Assembly (NCBI RefSeq): GCF_020037475.1
Contig: NZ_JAIQDB010000001.1
Coordinates: 558,001-622,000 of the forward strand
DNA: 64,000 nt
Direction: 5' to 3'
Source: Sutcliffiella deserti
GTDB taxonomy: Bacteria; Bacillota; Bacilli; Bacillales; Bacillaceae_I
Below, piece by piece: positions 25,009-34,809 of this stretch. Each line of letters begins with the position of its first letter. The stretch's first letter is position 1. The notes under the pieces were generated by a model. The model was not told where the DNA came from and did no database searches. It saw only the letters and a program-made list of their open reading frames with translations. The translations under genes and the position numbers were made by a program.

Positions 25009-28000
25009 TCACTTTTCTGTTTGTCTAAAAACTTGTTGAATAAGATAATAAGACGATTTTAATCGTTCATGATAAGCTGGTGTGTCCCATGGATCCCATT
25101 TATATTGAAAAAATTCCGAAACTGCTAAATGATTATTATTTATGCTCGGATAGGTATCGATTATCTTGTTTGTTTGTTTATCAACTGAAATAACACCCAT
25201 TCTTATTCCTTCTAAAAACGAACTTGCAGCTAAACCATCCTTACTCCATATGTCCCCCATTGCTTCGCGGGTACTAGGATCTTTAATATTTAACAAGGCC
25301 CATGGAATTCGGACTTCTAGAACACCTTGTGCTTTGTTTATATAAAAGTCGGCGAGAGAATTATAGTCATTTGCACTTGAATCACTATTGCCATGCAGCA
25401 ACTTACCGGTTTCGTAGAACTCAAATGGAAAAGTTAAATTCTGTCCACTTTCATTTTGGACTGTAATTTCCTTATTTAAGGTTAATCGAATAGGATGAAA
25501 TACGCCATTATCTTTTTGTGAAGCATAGTCGTTCTGCTTTATCATATTTAGCGAATGACCATAAGAATAATAGAACGTATCATAATAACTATCTACCAAA
25601 ATCCTGCTAGATTCTTTACCAGACAATTCGACAATAAAATCGATTCCCTCCGTTGTTAAGCTCGGTACTTCAGGGATTTCCGTCTGTCCTTGGTTATCTA
25701 TCGTATTAAATAAAAAATAATGGTTATAGTTATCAATGTTTTTTGCGTCTATCCGTAAATAAACGTACGCCTCATCACTTGTTACAAACATACCTTCTAA
25801 CATCCTGGAGGGTGGGTACGAGGAGCTCCCCTCTATCTTTTTCCAATCTTCTATTTCACCATCCACCTGCACTTTCATACTTTCTCCAGGATCAAAACTT
25901 AACAGACCAAATCGTTGTTCATTTGTTTGCACGTTACTCCAATTTGGACGGCGGTCTGGATTGTCATAATCCATGGTATTCCATGTTCGTTTAAACCACT
26001 CATCGTGCCAGGAAAAGACTAGCCCTCCTGCCCATTTTTCTTCTACGATATCCTCGAACAAACGTTGTAATATTTGACCTTGTTCTTCTTCGGTATGAAA
26101 CCCCTGGTTCCACCCGTATACATTGTTATGTGTTAGCCCCCTCGATGCAGGAATTCCAAACTCGGCAACCAAAAGTGGCATTCTATGCTCTTCTTTCATA
26201 TGTTGCAGGTAACCAGCATAGTTATTCTTTTCCCCTCGATGATCAATATACTCAACATAACGTTCTTCAAAATTTAAAAAATCAGGATAATAAGGATAAA
26301 TGTGATAAGAGGCGAACATACCGCTTTCAAATTGTTCCGTTGCATAGATTACATTAGGATTCACGGAAACCATATCTTCCTTTTCAGATGGCTCAGCTGG
26401 ATGCTCTAATAAATCAGTAGTTACCCAATTTGTAAAGCTCATCGGTCTTTGCCAACCGTATTTTCTTTGTTCATAATCTATTGTATATTCCATCATCTCC
26501 GCAAGCCATATTTCAAAAGGCTCTGCATTGGTAGTATAGACATAGTTTCCATTAAAATCTGCTATACCTTTATGCTTTCCATTTGTAGAAAGCACCACTT
26601 CAGGATCCCACTCCACACCAAGCACCCACCCCATAACATAAGGAGATACATTACTTGTGAAGTTTCCACTGGCGTGACCCGGACGCTCTTCAATAGTCGC
26701 GTTGCCATGTACCAAATCAACAATTCTTTTAATTTCATCTTTAAATTCTTCAGTATTCCTAGAAGAGAAAGCATCTTGCTCTTCATAAAATATTTCTTCA
26801 TTCAGCCAGACACCATGGAACACATAGAGTGGCTTGTCCGAGATAACATTATACTCTGCTAACGCTTCATAGAAATGCGGGGGATGAATGGTATAGATTC
26901 TTATGGCGTTAGCGTTCATATCCCCAATCTGCTGAAACCATCTTGCATATTCTTGTTTAGTAATAGCGGTTTCCCCTGGGAATGTACCTGGTTTTGCTAT
27001 TCCCATGTTCACACCTTTTACAAGGATATCCTGCCACTCGCCATCTTTAAAAATTTGAATATATTCCTCGCCAGTCTTGGAATGTAGAGTATATCCTTCG
27101 CTCTCCTTGAACTCAAGTTTACTCTCTACCTTAGTTGGTACAGGAATATGCTTTTTCTCTACAATTTCCTTCATCATCGGAATATAGGCGCGCCAATAAA
27201 AGGAGGTGTTATTTTGTGTTGAAAATGAGGACGCTAACTTTTTCCACCATGGAAAAAATTCTGTTTTATAGAAGGAAGGTAAATCTCCTTGGTCGGCAAA
27301 GTCTCCTGCAAAATAGTAAGCCTCATATTGAGGATTTTGGTGGTAAAGGACAGCAGGAACTATGGTTGATATCCCTTCCATTGCTAATAATTCTTCTGCT
27401 TCTTCGATTACGTCTATAGAAAAGTTCGCCATAACTTCCTCTTCATTAACAGGTTGAACAATATCAAACCAATACTGGTAAATGGATTCACCTTTCAGAT
27501 TAAAGTGAGATTTGCCCTCATCTGTATAAGAGAAAACAACTCCATCCTCATTTAACTGATTTTCCGTAAGAACTATAAGTTTATCCGATTCATGAACGTA
27601 TACGAATCCTTTTCCTTCCAGAGACCATTCTTTTCCGTATTGATTTTGATAATTATCTTTCATCCACTTCGGTATCTCATCACTTTGCAAGTTGGAAAAA
27701 TAACGTCCTATCCATCCGTCCCAATGCAAATTATGTAGTGCATAGAATTCCTGTTTAACCTCTTCCGGTGTTGGACTTGCAAAGGTATTAAATTCACTGA
27801 TTAATGTGGAGCTATGTTGAGATAATCGTGAACGAATCATGGAAACATCCTCATTAGTCATCCCACCATAAATGAGCTCGGAACGCTCTCGGGAACTTTG
27901 ATTCATGTTTTCCTCATATACACCATAGCCATCTGCTATATAAATAAAATCATATTCGCTTTCTGGATCACTTACACGCTGTTCCTCTTCTTTAATAGGA

Positions 28001-28248
28001 TTATAGCCGATATAATCCACTGAAGCATTATAAGCAGTTCCATCGCTTTTCTTTATTTTCGATTGATTTAAAAACCATACCAGCCCCTGATGTTCTCTGT
28101 ATGTTGCATCTGGTACTGTTTTATCGATTATCAACATATCTAGAGTAGCAGACTCTTTTAAATACCAACTCCAAAATGGAGCGCTTGATATAACTAAAAA
28201 CACAAGGAAAAGTAAGACCCATACACTTAATTTTAATCTATCTTTCAT
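25009..28248 (-). CDS. Exported/membrane-anchored glycoside-hydrolase-like protein
   Basis: This 1079-residue protein begins with a positively charged start and one helix (LSVWVLLFLVFLVISSAPFW), so it is exported and probably stays anchored. The middle (about 400-780) has GH2/GH5-like TIM-barrel features: VKGVNMGIAKPG, ANAIRIYTIHPPHFYEAL, GVEWDPEV as a possible acid/base and LLVAEFGIPASRG as a possible nucleophile. The C-terminal ~250 residues look like a beta-rich domain (VDGEIEDWKKI, AYVYLRIDAK). The start was set at 28248, where AAAGGGAG precedes ATG, giving an ATGA overlap with the glycosyltransferase stop. It may trim or modify the polymer made by that enzyme. Confidence 0.75.
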   Translation of the reverse strand: MKDRLKLSVWVLLFLVFLVISSAPFWSWYLKESATLDMLIIDKTVPDATYREHQGLVWFLNQSKIKKSDGTAYNASVDYIGYNPIKEEEQRVSDPESEYDFIYIADGYGVYEENMNQSSRERSELIYGGMTNEDVSMIRSRLSQHSSTLISEFNTFASPTPEEVKQEFYALHNLHWDGWIGRYFSNLQSDEIPKWMKDNYQNQYGKEWSLEGKGFVYVHESDKLIVLTENQLNEDGVVFSYTDEGKSHFNLKGESIYQYWFDIVQPVNEEEVMANFSIDVIEEAEELLAMEGISTIVPAVLYHQNPQYEAYYFAGDFADQGDLPSFYKTEFFPWWKKLASSFSTQNNTSFYWRAYIPMMKEIVEKKHIPVPTKVESKLEFKESEGYTLHSKTGEEYIQIFKDGEWQDILVKGVNMGIAKPGTFPGETAITKQEYARWFQQIGDMNANAIRIYTIHPPHFYEALAEYNVISDKPLYVFHGVWLNEEIFYEEQDAFSSRNTEEFKDEIKRIVDLVHGNATIEERPGHASGNFTSNVSPYVMGWVLGVEWDPEVVLSTNGKHKGIADFNGNYVYTTNAEPFEIWLAEMMEYTIDYEQRKYGWQRPMSFTNWVTTDLLEHPAEPSEKEDMVSVNPNVIYATEQFESGMFASYHIYPYYPDFLNFEERYVEYIDHRGEKNNYAGYLQHMKEEHRMPLLVAEFGIPASRGLTHNNVYGWNQGFHTEEEQGQILQRLFEDIVEEKWAGGLVFSWHDEWFKRTWNTMDYDNPDRRPNWSNVQTNEQRFGLLSFDPGESMKVQVDGEIEDWKKIEGSSSYPPSRMLEGMFVTSDEAYVYLRIDAKNIDNYNHYFLFNTIDNQGQTEIPEVPSLTTEGIDFIVELSGKESSRILVDSYYDTFYYSYGHSLNMIKQNDYASQKDNGVFHPIRLTLNKEITVQNESGQNLTFPFEFYETGKLLHGNSDSSANDYNSLADFYINKAQGVLEVRIPWALLNIKDPSTREAMGDIWSKDGLAASSFLEGIRMGVISVDKQTNKIIDTYPSINNNHLAVSEFFQYKWDPWDTPAYHERLKSSYYLIQQVFRQTEK

Positions 28249-29657
28249 TGTGAAACTCCCTTTCGCTGCATGTCTCCCCATCCTCTTTTTTTACGCAGAA
28301 AATCTACAATCCCTTGGCAGCGCCAAAGTACTGTCATCGGTCGATACCATAAGGATTCTGTCATAGAAAAGAAAAATAGCTTTATTATATGGGAAACTTT
28401 TGGGAAACGACGCAGACTCCATTCTTCCAAGAGGACAGCAGTCATTGAATAAAAAGACCCATAAAGAACAAGCAATAAAAATAATAAATAAGCAAACTCG
28501 ATATATATTCCACCGACTATGAAAGACACTAGCATATAAATGTAAGCAATCAGTTCAATCACTGGCCCTAAAAATTCGATAAAAACAAAGTATGGCATCG
28601 AGACCATTCCTATTGAACCGTATTTTGGATTGAATAAAAGGGATTTATGTGTCCATAAGCTTTCAAAAAGCCCTCGATGCCATCTGTTTCTCTGCCTTTT
28701 TAAATAGGTGATTTCTTCCGGCGCCTCGGTCCAACAAACGGGATCCGGGATATATACGATTTTTTTATTTGCCTTTTTTTCTTTTACCAATCGATGCAAA
28801 CGGACGACAAGTTCCATATCCTCTCCCACGGTATGAGAATAGCCGCCCGCATCAATCACCCACTTTTTTGAAAACACTCCAAATGCTCCGGAAACAATTA
28901 ATAAAAGGTTGTGGTGGCTTAAACCAACCCTTCCCATAAGAAAAGCCCTTAAATATTCTATTACCTGCATGATAACTATTGGCTTTGTTGATAAGCCAAT
29001 CGAAACAAGCGAGCCATTTTCTATTCTACTTCCGTTAGCAATTCTGATACTTCCTCCTGAAGCTATCACTTCTCCATCAGAATCAATAATAGGTTTCATC
29101 ACCTTTAAAAAGGCATCCCTTTCTAATACTGAATCTCCATCAATAGAGCAAAAATAAGGATAATGTGCCAGGTTGATTCCAATATTCAACGCATCAGACT
29201 TCCCGCCGTTTTCTTTATCAATTACATACAGATAATCATAAATTTTGGACTGGTAGATAGCCTTCACTTCTTTCGTCTGAATGGCTTTTTTTATTACTCG
29301 GTTTATTTTGACCAGTTCGTACTCTTCCACTAATTTGTCTAAAGTGTTATCTGACGAACCATCATTTATGACAATAATTTCATATTGGGGATATTTTATA
29401 CTTAATAAAGACCTTACACTTGCTGAAATCCCCAACGATTCATTGTATGCCGGAACAAGTATGGAAAGAGGTCTTGTATAGCTTACCTCTAGTAAATCTT
29501 CGTAGGGTTCATTGTTATCTAACTGATACTGTTTCCTCACCTTAAAAAGAGAAATCAGAAGCATAAACAAATAAAACCCTACAACTGCAGACATATATAC
29601 GATAACTATCCATCCAATCCCTTGGATGACTGATTGCCACACCTCATTATTCCACAA
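28245..29657 (-). CDS. Processive family-2 glycosyltransferase, membrane-bound
   Basis: The 470-residue enzyme has an N-terminal helix (about 12-35), a GT2 domain with VPAYNES, INDGSSDNT, CSIDGDS (the DxD) and VGEDMEL, the processivity motif QRNRWHRG (about 325), and four more helices after residue 350. This is the plan of poly-N-acetylglucosamine, hyaluronan and cellulose-like synthases. It lacks a PilZ domain, so c-di-GMP control, if any, needs another protein. Start is TTG after AGAGGAGG, inside the end of the HEAT gene (11-base overlap). Product identity is unknown. Confidence 0.9.
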   Translation of the reverse strand: MWNNEVWQSVIQGIGWIVIVYMSAVVGFYLFMLLISLFKVRKQYQLDNNEPYEDLLEVSYTRPLSILVPAYNESLGISASVRSLLSIKYPQYEIIVINDGSSDNTLDKLVEEYELVKINRVIKKAIQTKEVKAIYQSKIYDYLYVIDKENGGKSDALNIGINLAHYPYFCSIDGDSVLERDAFLKVMKPIIDSDGEVIASGGSIRIANGSRIENGSLVSIGLSTKPIVIMQVIEYLRAFLMGRVGLSHHNLLLIVSGAFGVFSKKWVIDAGGYSHTVGEDMELVVRLHRLVKEKKANKKIVYIPDPVCWTEAPEEITYLKRQRNRWHRGLFESLWTHKSLLFNPKYGSIGMVSMPYFVFIEFLGPVIELIAYIYMLVSFIVGGIYIEFAYLLFLLLVLYGSFYSMTAVLLEEWSLRRFPKVSHIIKLFFFSMTESLWYRPMTVLWRCQGIVDFLRKKRGWGDMQRKGVSQ

Positions 29658-30699
29658 GCTTCTTTCCTCCTCTTTCTAACCATTCTCGTGCCATGTCTTT
29701 TGCATAACGGTCCTCAGTAGTTTGGTAGAAATTCCATAAGAACTCTTTACCAGACCGAATTTTCAATATCGCTTGAGCAGCATTAGACCGTACTGAGAAG
29801 TGATCGTCTTGAAGCAAAGTAGCCAGTTTAACTAAAGCACTTTCATCTTTTGTATTTCCCAGTAGCTTGGCTGCCATCATTCTCTCTTGCCAAGCAACAG
29901 CTATAATATGTGGTGAAAGTATCTCAAGTGCTAATGGTTGACCTAATTCATTCAAGGCTTTTAGTGTCCGGATTCTTATCTCTTTCGAAATGGAAGATAA
30001 CTGTGCGATTAAAAAGCTGTCATACTCTCTTTTTTGTTTTATCCCTATCATGTCAAGGATTGGGAGTTGTAAATAGTTTGGTAGTTCTTCATATTTAATA
30101 ATGAAATTTTCAAATTGTGTTTCACTCATTGTACCTATCAATGACCGATAGACAAATTCTGAAAGTGGTTTATTTCTTTTCGTCATATATTCTACTACTC
30201 CCGGGATTTGGAAGATAATGAAAATTTTTAGAATTTGGCTTTCTTCTGCTGGTGACAAGTTGCGTTTTTTATAGTATGCAAAAATATCCGGCAGCATAGA
30301 AGTCATTCTGAAATCTTTGATAGCATACAAAGCATTCATTCGTATACTCCAGCGACGATGTTTTAACGCTTTACGATACTTTCCTGCGAAATATTTTTCA
30401 GCAATTTCCTCTATGCGTCCCTTTATCTCTTCTCCATCTACTACATCCGTAAAGTTACTTAAAAGTTCTTCCATAGCAAGGTATTTATTTGCATTCAAGA
30501 ATAAATTATCTAAAGTGTTATCTCCCTTATACAGATACTGAAAGAGTTTATCTCTTAATTCATCTTTATAATTTTCAATTGAAATACGTCTTGAGTTGTA
30601 GATTAATTTTGAAAAGACTAAATATAAGAACAAAATGCTCAACAGGATAAAGAAGCCTATTATAATCGTCCATAAAGCGGTAACCTCATTAGCAAACAC
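29647..30699 (-). CDS. Membrane-anchored HEAT-repeat protein
   Basis: The 350-residue protein has one N-terminal transmembrane helix (about 8-32), then an all-helical cytoplasmic part. The C-terminal half has HEAT-like repeats (ISKEIRIRTLKALNELGQ, AWQERMMAAKLLGNTKDE, DDHFSVRSNAAQAILKI). HEAT scaffolds bind partner proteins; its place between the cyclase and the synthase suggests it links the two or acts as the regulatory subunit. Start is GTG two bases after the cyclase stop with GAGGGTG upstream. Confidence 0.8.
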   Translation of the reverse strand: MFANEVTALWTIIIGFFILLSILFLYLVFSKLIYNSRRISIENYKDELRDKLFQYLYKGDNTLDNLFLNANKYLAMEELLSNFTDVVDGEEIKGRIEEIAEKYFAGKYRKALKHRRWSIRMNALYAIKDFRMTSMLPDIFAYYKKRNLSPAEESQILKIFIIFQIPGVVEYMTKRNKPLSEFVYRSLIGTMSETQFENFIIKYEELPNYLQLPILDMIGIKQKREYDSFLIAQLSSISKEIRIRTLKALNELGQPLALEILSPHIIAVAWQERMMAAKLLGNTKDESALVKLATLLQDDHFSVRSNAAQAILKIRSGKEFLWNFYQTTEDRYAKDMAREWLERGGKKLVE

Positions 30700-32301
30700 T
30701 TATTTCACCCTCTTCATCAAGTGGCGAACTCTAGCTTCCAATTCTAAAAGTTTAAAAGGTTTTGTTATATAATCATCTGCACCAAACTCTAATGCTTTCT
30801 GAATATCTTGCTCGCTTTTTCTAGAAGTTAACATAATCACTTTCACTTGATCGTAGCGTTTATTTTTCCGCAGACGTTGCAAGACCTCCAATCCATCCAT
30901 TTTAGGCATCATACCGTCTAAAACAACCAAAATTGGACCATCTTGTTTTAGCCATTCCGATTGAAGGAAACTCAAACCATCAGGAAATGTTTTCACCTCT
31001 ATAAGAATATTAGCATTTGGAAGCTTTGATAATACCTCTTGAAGCATTGTACGTATAATGGGATCATCATCGACAATAGCTAACTTCAACAATTTCTTTT
31101 GTGAAGTTAAGTTTAGAGAAGCCTCCACCACTCGCGCTCTTCCTTTATCTTTAGCTTCATATAAAGCTTGATCCGCTTTTTCTAACCAGTACTCAAGCGG
31201 AAAAGTGTCCTCAGATACTTCAACTACACCACCTGAAAAGGTACAGGAAAATTCCTCTGATTCCACATTAAAGACCATAGAAGAAAACCCTTTCAGAATT
31301 CTATTTAATAAAGTAACGCTTTGAGCGCGATCTGTTTTAGGAAGTATAACTGCAAATTCTTCTCCCCCATACCTTGCAAAAACATCCCCAGATCGTAGAT
31401 TGTTTTTCATAAAGGTGGCAAAACCTTTTAACACTTGATCACCTATTACATGACCATATGTATCATTCACTTTCTTAAAAAAATCGAGGTCAAGCATTGC
31501 GATGCAAAAAACTTCGCCTGAGCGACCTATTTCACCCATCTGTTGGGTAAAAGATTTCCGAAAAAACCTCCGATTGTAAACCTGGGTCAGCTCATCTAGG
31601 AGAAGGACATTCTCAATCTGCTTTTTTCTTTCCAATTGGCGTTTCACTCTAACAATAAATTCTTCTATGTCAAAAGGCTTTTTAATAAAGTCATCTGCCC
31701 CAAGCTGGTAAGACTTTATACGTATCGCTTTTGTATCAGCTAAACTCATCATAATAGTAGGGATAAACAACTGATGCAAGTTCTCACTCAAAAATTCTAA
31801 TACTTCCAAACCCTCTTCTCTTTGCATGTGAACCCCAAGAATAAAACAATCCGGCTTAACTTCATAAAAAATAGATATTGCTTTTTGCACAGACGAAGCC
31901 ACTAACACTTGGAACCCTTCTCTTTCAAGCATCTCTTTTAAAAAGATTAACATGGATGTATCATCATCCAAAATCAGGATAATAGATTGTCCATCTTCGG
32001 GGCTAAATTCAAGATTTTCTGTATTGTCCTCCCATTCGTCTCTGTAGCAATATTGAATAATATCAATAAAAAAAACCTGTATTTCTTTTTTTGACCAGTC
32101 CGTTTTTTCCATTTTTTTTATTTTCTCATACAGTGTAGAAGCTATATCACCTAATTCAGTAATTCCAAGCGTGTGAGCAGTACCAGCCAAGGAGTGTACA
32201 AACCGATAAACCTCTTCGAAAGGTATTTGACCTTCTTCCTCTAACCATGTATTAAACTGTTCTTTTATATTTAAAAGTAATTTATTTTTATATTTATCCA
32301 T
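30700..32301 (-). CDS. Diguanylate cyclase with Hpt and two receiver domains
   Basis: The 533-residue protein begins with an Hpt-like helical module (about 1-85; His in VHSLAGTAHTLG). A first receiver (about 110-225) has a DDD acidic cluster but Gly in place of the phospho-Asp (CFILGVHM). The GGDEF domain (about 240-390) has an intact GGEEF and an RSGD inhibitory site five residues before it, so it should make c-di-GMP with feedback control. A second receiver (about 410-530) has an intact Asp (VVLDGMMP) and Lys. It is the operon head. The ATG at 32301 is preferred over a TTG four codons earlier that abuts AAGGAAAG. Confidence 0.9.
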   Translation of the reverse strand: MDKYKNKLLLNIKEQFNTWLEEEGQIPFEEVYRFVHSLAGTAHTLGITELGDIASTLYEKIKKMEKTDWSKKEIQVFFIDIIQYCYRDEWEDNTENLEFSPEDGQSIILILDDDTSMLIFLKEMLEREGFQVLVASSVQKAISIFYEVKPDCFILGVHMQREEGLEVLEFLSENLHQLFIPTIMMSLADTKAIRIKSYQLGADDFIKKPFDIEEFIVRVKRQLERKKQIENVLLLDELTQVYNRRFFRKSFTQQMGEIGRSGEVFCIAMLDLDFFKKVNDTYGHVIGDQVLKGFATFMKNNLRSGDVFARYGGEEFAVILPKTDRAQSVTLLNRILKGFSSMVFNVESEEFSCTFSGGVVEVSEDTFPLEYWLEKADQALYEAKDKGRARVVEASLNLTSQKKLLKLAIVDDDPIIRTMLQEVLSKLPNANILIEVKTFPDGLSFLQSEWLKQDGPILVVLDGMMPKMDGLEVLQRLRKNKRYDQVKVIMLTSRKSEQDIQKALEFGADDYITKPFKLLELEARVRHLMKRVK

Positions 32302-32546
32302 TTTTGTATCCAACTTTCCTTATATTGCTTTGTTATATTATAGTTCCAAATCATAAAAGTGTAGGAGAACACGTGAAATTAGTTGTGCACCTTTCTTACC
32401 ATACGATACATTTATATCTTTGGAAAGACAACAACTCTCTTAATTAGATTGGATTATGTATATTTTACTTCGTCTTCCGAAAAAAACACATCTTTTGGAG
32501 AAGTTTATGCTACAATTACTTCATTGAAGTAAAGGAGTGTTTAGAT

Positions 32547-33608
32547 ATGCGAAATATTCCTTTCGGCAGATTAGCTGAAACATATTTGGTAGGTACTATT
32601 GGAGGCTATTTATTCTTTCTATTAAGTTTACCCTTGCCCTGGGTACTAGGTGCATTGACCTTTGTAATGGTTTATCAAGGAACTACAAAGCGGTTTATGT
32701 ATTGCCCAGATCCCATTAAGCAGAGTGGATTTCTTATATTAGGCATGTTTTTTGGGTTGTATTTTACTGCTGACACTTTGGCGACAGTTGCACCCTATGT
32801 TATCCCTTATGTACTTGCAACGGTTGTTTTAATTATTGTTAGTATTCTTAATAGTATGCTAGTTACAAGGTGGATACCTGTTGATAAAATTACCAGTGTT
32901 TTTGGTTCAATTCCAGGCGGGCTCTCGGAAATGGTAATAGCCAGTGAAGCTTTAAACGCCAGGTCTTCTCTTGTTGTCATTTTTCAAACAGTACGTTTAT
33001 TAACTGTTTTGTTTTTAGTACCTTTTATTGTTATTCAAACCTTTACCAACACTGGGACAGGTGTAGGATCTTCTATTAGTGATTCCAGCTTTATATTTGG
33101 GGGCTTCCAGTACATATGGTTTATCATTCCTGCAATTTTTGGTGTTCTATTACGCAAAAGAATCCCAGCCGGAATTGTCATCATCCCTCTCGTCTTTACA
33201 GCAATTTTAAATATCATGTTTGTCCCTATGCCGACACTCCCTCCATTGTTGCTTATTGCAGCTCAGATAACAGTCGGAATTGGGATGGGTAAAGGAATCT
33301 CCTTTGCTGACTTAAAGTTGGGTGGTAAATACTGCTTCGTATATTTCGGACTGACTGTCGCGCTTATCTTTGTTTCCTTTGGATTGGGAGTGGCATTAGC
33401 TGCCTTCACCTCCCTTAGTCTTCCTACTGCAATATTAAGCGTAGCGCCAGGAGGATTGATTGAAATGGTACTAACTGCAACTTCTGTTGGGGGGGACCCA
33501 GCAGTCGTAAGTGCTCTTCAATTAGTACGATTGCTTTTCATCATTATTGTTGTCCCTCCAGTACTGAAATGGTATTTTGGTAGAAAGTTAAAAGCAAATA
33601 CCGCTTAA
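32547..33608 (+). CDS. AbrB-duplication family membrane protein (putative transporter)
   Basis: The 353-residue protein has ten or so transmembrane helices in two similar halves. Each half contains a PGG-type motif: FGSIPGGLSEMVIASEA and VAPGGLIEMVLTATSVG. This duplication defines the TIGR03082 family, often misnamed AbrB transcriptional regulator or ammonia monooxygenase. Substrate is unknown. It diverges from the polysaccharide operon, with 245 bases between starts, and is closed by a terminator. AAAGGAG lies nine bases before ATG. Confidence 0.85.
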   Translation: MRNIPFGRLAETYLVGTIGGYLFFLLSLPLPWVLGALTFVMVYQGTTKRFMYCPDPIKQSGFLILGMFFGLYFTADTLATVAPYVIPYVLATVVLIIVSILNSMLVTRWIPVDKITSVFGSIPGGLSEMVIASEALNARSSLVVIFQTVRLLTVLFLVPFIVIQTFTNTGTGVGSSISDSSFIFGGFQYIWFIIPAIFGVLLRKRIPAGIVIIPLVFTAILNIMFVPMPTLPPLLLIAAQITVGIGMGKGISFADLKLGGKYCFVYFGLTVALIFVSFGLGVALAAFTSLSLPTAILSVAPGGLIEMVLTATSVGGDPAVVSALQLVRLLFIIIVVPPVLKWYFGRKLKANTA

Positions 33609-33622
33609 TAAGTCAGTAGATT

Positions 33623-33650
33623 GACTCGGACATCGTTGTCCGAGTCTTTT
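33623..33650 (+). terminator. Intrinsic terminator
   Basis: A 10-bp stem GACTCGGACA / TGTCCGAGTC is followed by TTTTTAA on the plus strand. Confidence 0.9.
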
Positions 33651-33753
33651 TAATGAGTATAAGGTGGCAATCATCTTATTTTTTCACCTATAACAGGAAT
33701 ACAGTATAGGTTAATAGAATTTAATAAGGATAAACTATTTCTGGAGGCATATT

Positions 33754-34809
33754 ATGAAAATTCTAGTGATTGGCGGCACACGGTTTTTAGGTAGATTTAT
33801 TGTGGAAGAAGCGTTAAAGCAAGGCCATGAAATAACACTGTTCAACCGAGGAAATCATAATGAACTTTTCCCTCAAGTAGAGTGTATTGTGGGAGATCGC
33901 CATAAAGATTTAGCTCTACTTGAAACAGGTAAATGGGATGTAGCAATTGACACTTGTGGATTTACTCCCCTTGCATTGAGTGAAACAACCAAAATATTAG
34001 CGGACAAAGTAGAACACTATACTTTCATTTCCAGTATTTCCGTTTACAAGGATTGGATCCCATATGGTATTAAAGAAAACTATCCTGTCCTTTCACTATC
34101 GGATGAAGAAGTCGAAAAAATCGGATACGGTACCTCTGAGGAAATAAATGCTAATTATGGTGCTTTAAAAGCTTTAAGTGAGAAAGCTGCAGAACAAATA
34201 ATGCCTGGTAAAGTGTTGCATGTTCGATCAGGATTACTTGTTGGCCCACACGATTATTCTGATAGATTTTCTTATTGGGTTTCAAGAATAGCGGAAGGTG
34301 GGGAGGTTTTAGCTCCAGGAAGAAGGAACCGCACTATCCAATTAATAGATGCCAGGGATATGGCACTATGGATTTTAAAAATGGCGGATGAAAGAATGAC
34401 AGGTACTTTCAATGTAACAGGACCAAACACTCCTTTAACAATGGAGGACTTTTTATTAGCGTGCAAAAGAATATCAGATTCAGATGCAGAACTTATATGG
34501 GCAGATGAAAGTTTTCTACTCCAACATAATATTGCTCCATGGTCAGAAATGCCTTTGTGGATACCGGAAAGTTTTCCATTGACTGAAGACGGAGAGCCAT
34601 GGAAAGGAGCCAGTTCAATCAATATTAAAAAAGCGGTGGATAACAGACTTACTGTAAGGCCTATCGAAGAAACTATTAAAGACACTTTAGATTGGGCTAG
34701 CTCAAGAGTAAATGAGAAGCCAAAAGCTGGCTTACTTAAAGAAAAAGAACAGGAAATTTTACAAATTTGGAGAAAAGGGCACGAAAGCAGTGATTGTGAC
34801 GTGGTATAA
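33754..34809 (+). CDS. NAD-dependent epimerase/dehydratase (atypical SDR)
   Basis: This 351-residue protein starts with VIGGTRFLGRFIVEEAL, the GGTRFxG motif of atypical extended SDRs. It has FISSISVY, then NYGALKALSEKAAE in place of the YxxxK pair (Tyr-Gly-Ala-Leu-Lys) and HVRSGLLVGPHDYSDRF. Its role is unknown; relatives act on nucleotide sugars or as isoflavone-reductase-like proteins. The 34810-35038 gap downstream holds a long hairpin (CACGAA / TTCGTG) across the stop and an open but start-less frame near 34850-34999. Confidence 0.83.
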   Translation: MKILVIGGTRFLGRFIVEEALKQGHEITLFNRGNHNELFPQVECIVGDRHKDLALLETGKWDVAIDTCGFTPLALSETTKILADKVEHYTFISSISVYKDWIPYGIKENYPVLSLSDEEVEKIGYGTSEEINANYGALKALSEKAAEQIMPGKVLHVRSGLLVGPHDYSDRFSYWVSRIAEGGEVLAPGRRNRTIQLIDARDMALWILKMADERMTGTFNVTGPNTPLTMEDFLLACKRISDSDAELIWADESFLLQHNIAPWSEMPLWIPESFPLTEDGEPWKGASSINIKKAVDNRLTVRPIEETIKDTLDWASSRVNEKPKAGLLKEKEQEILQIWRKGHESSDCDVV

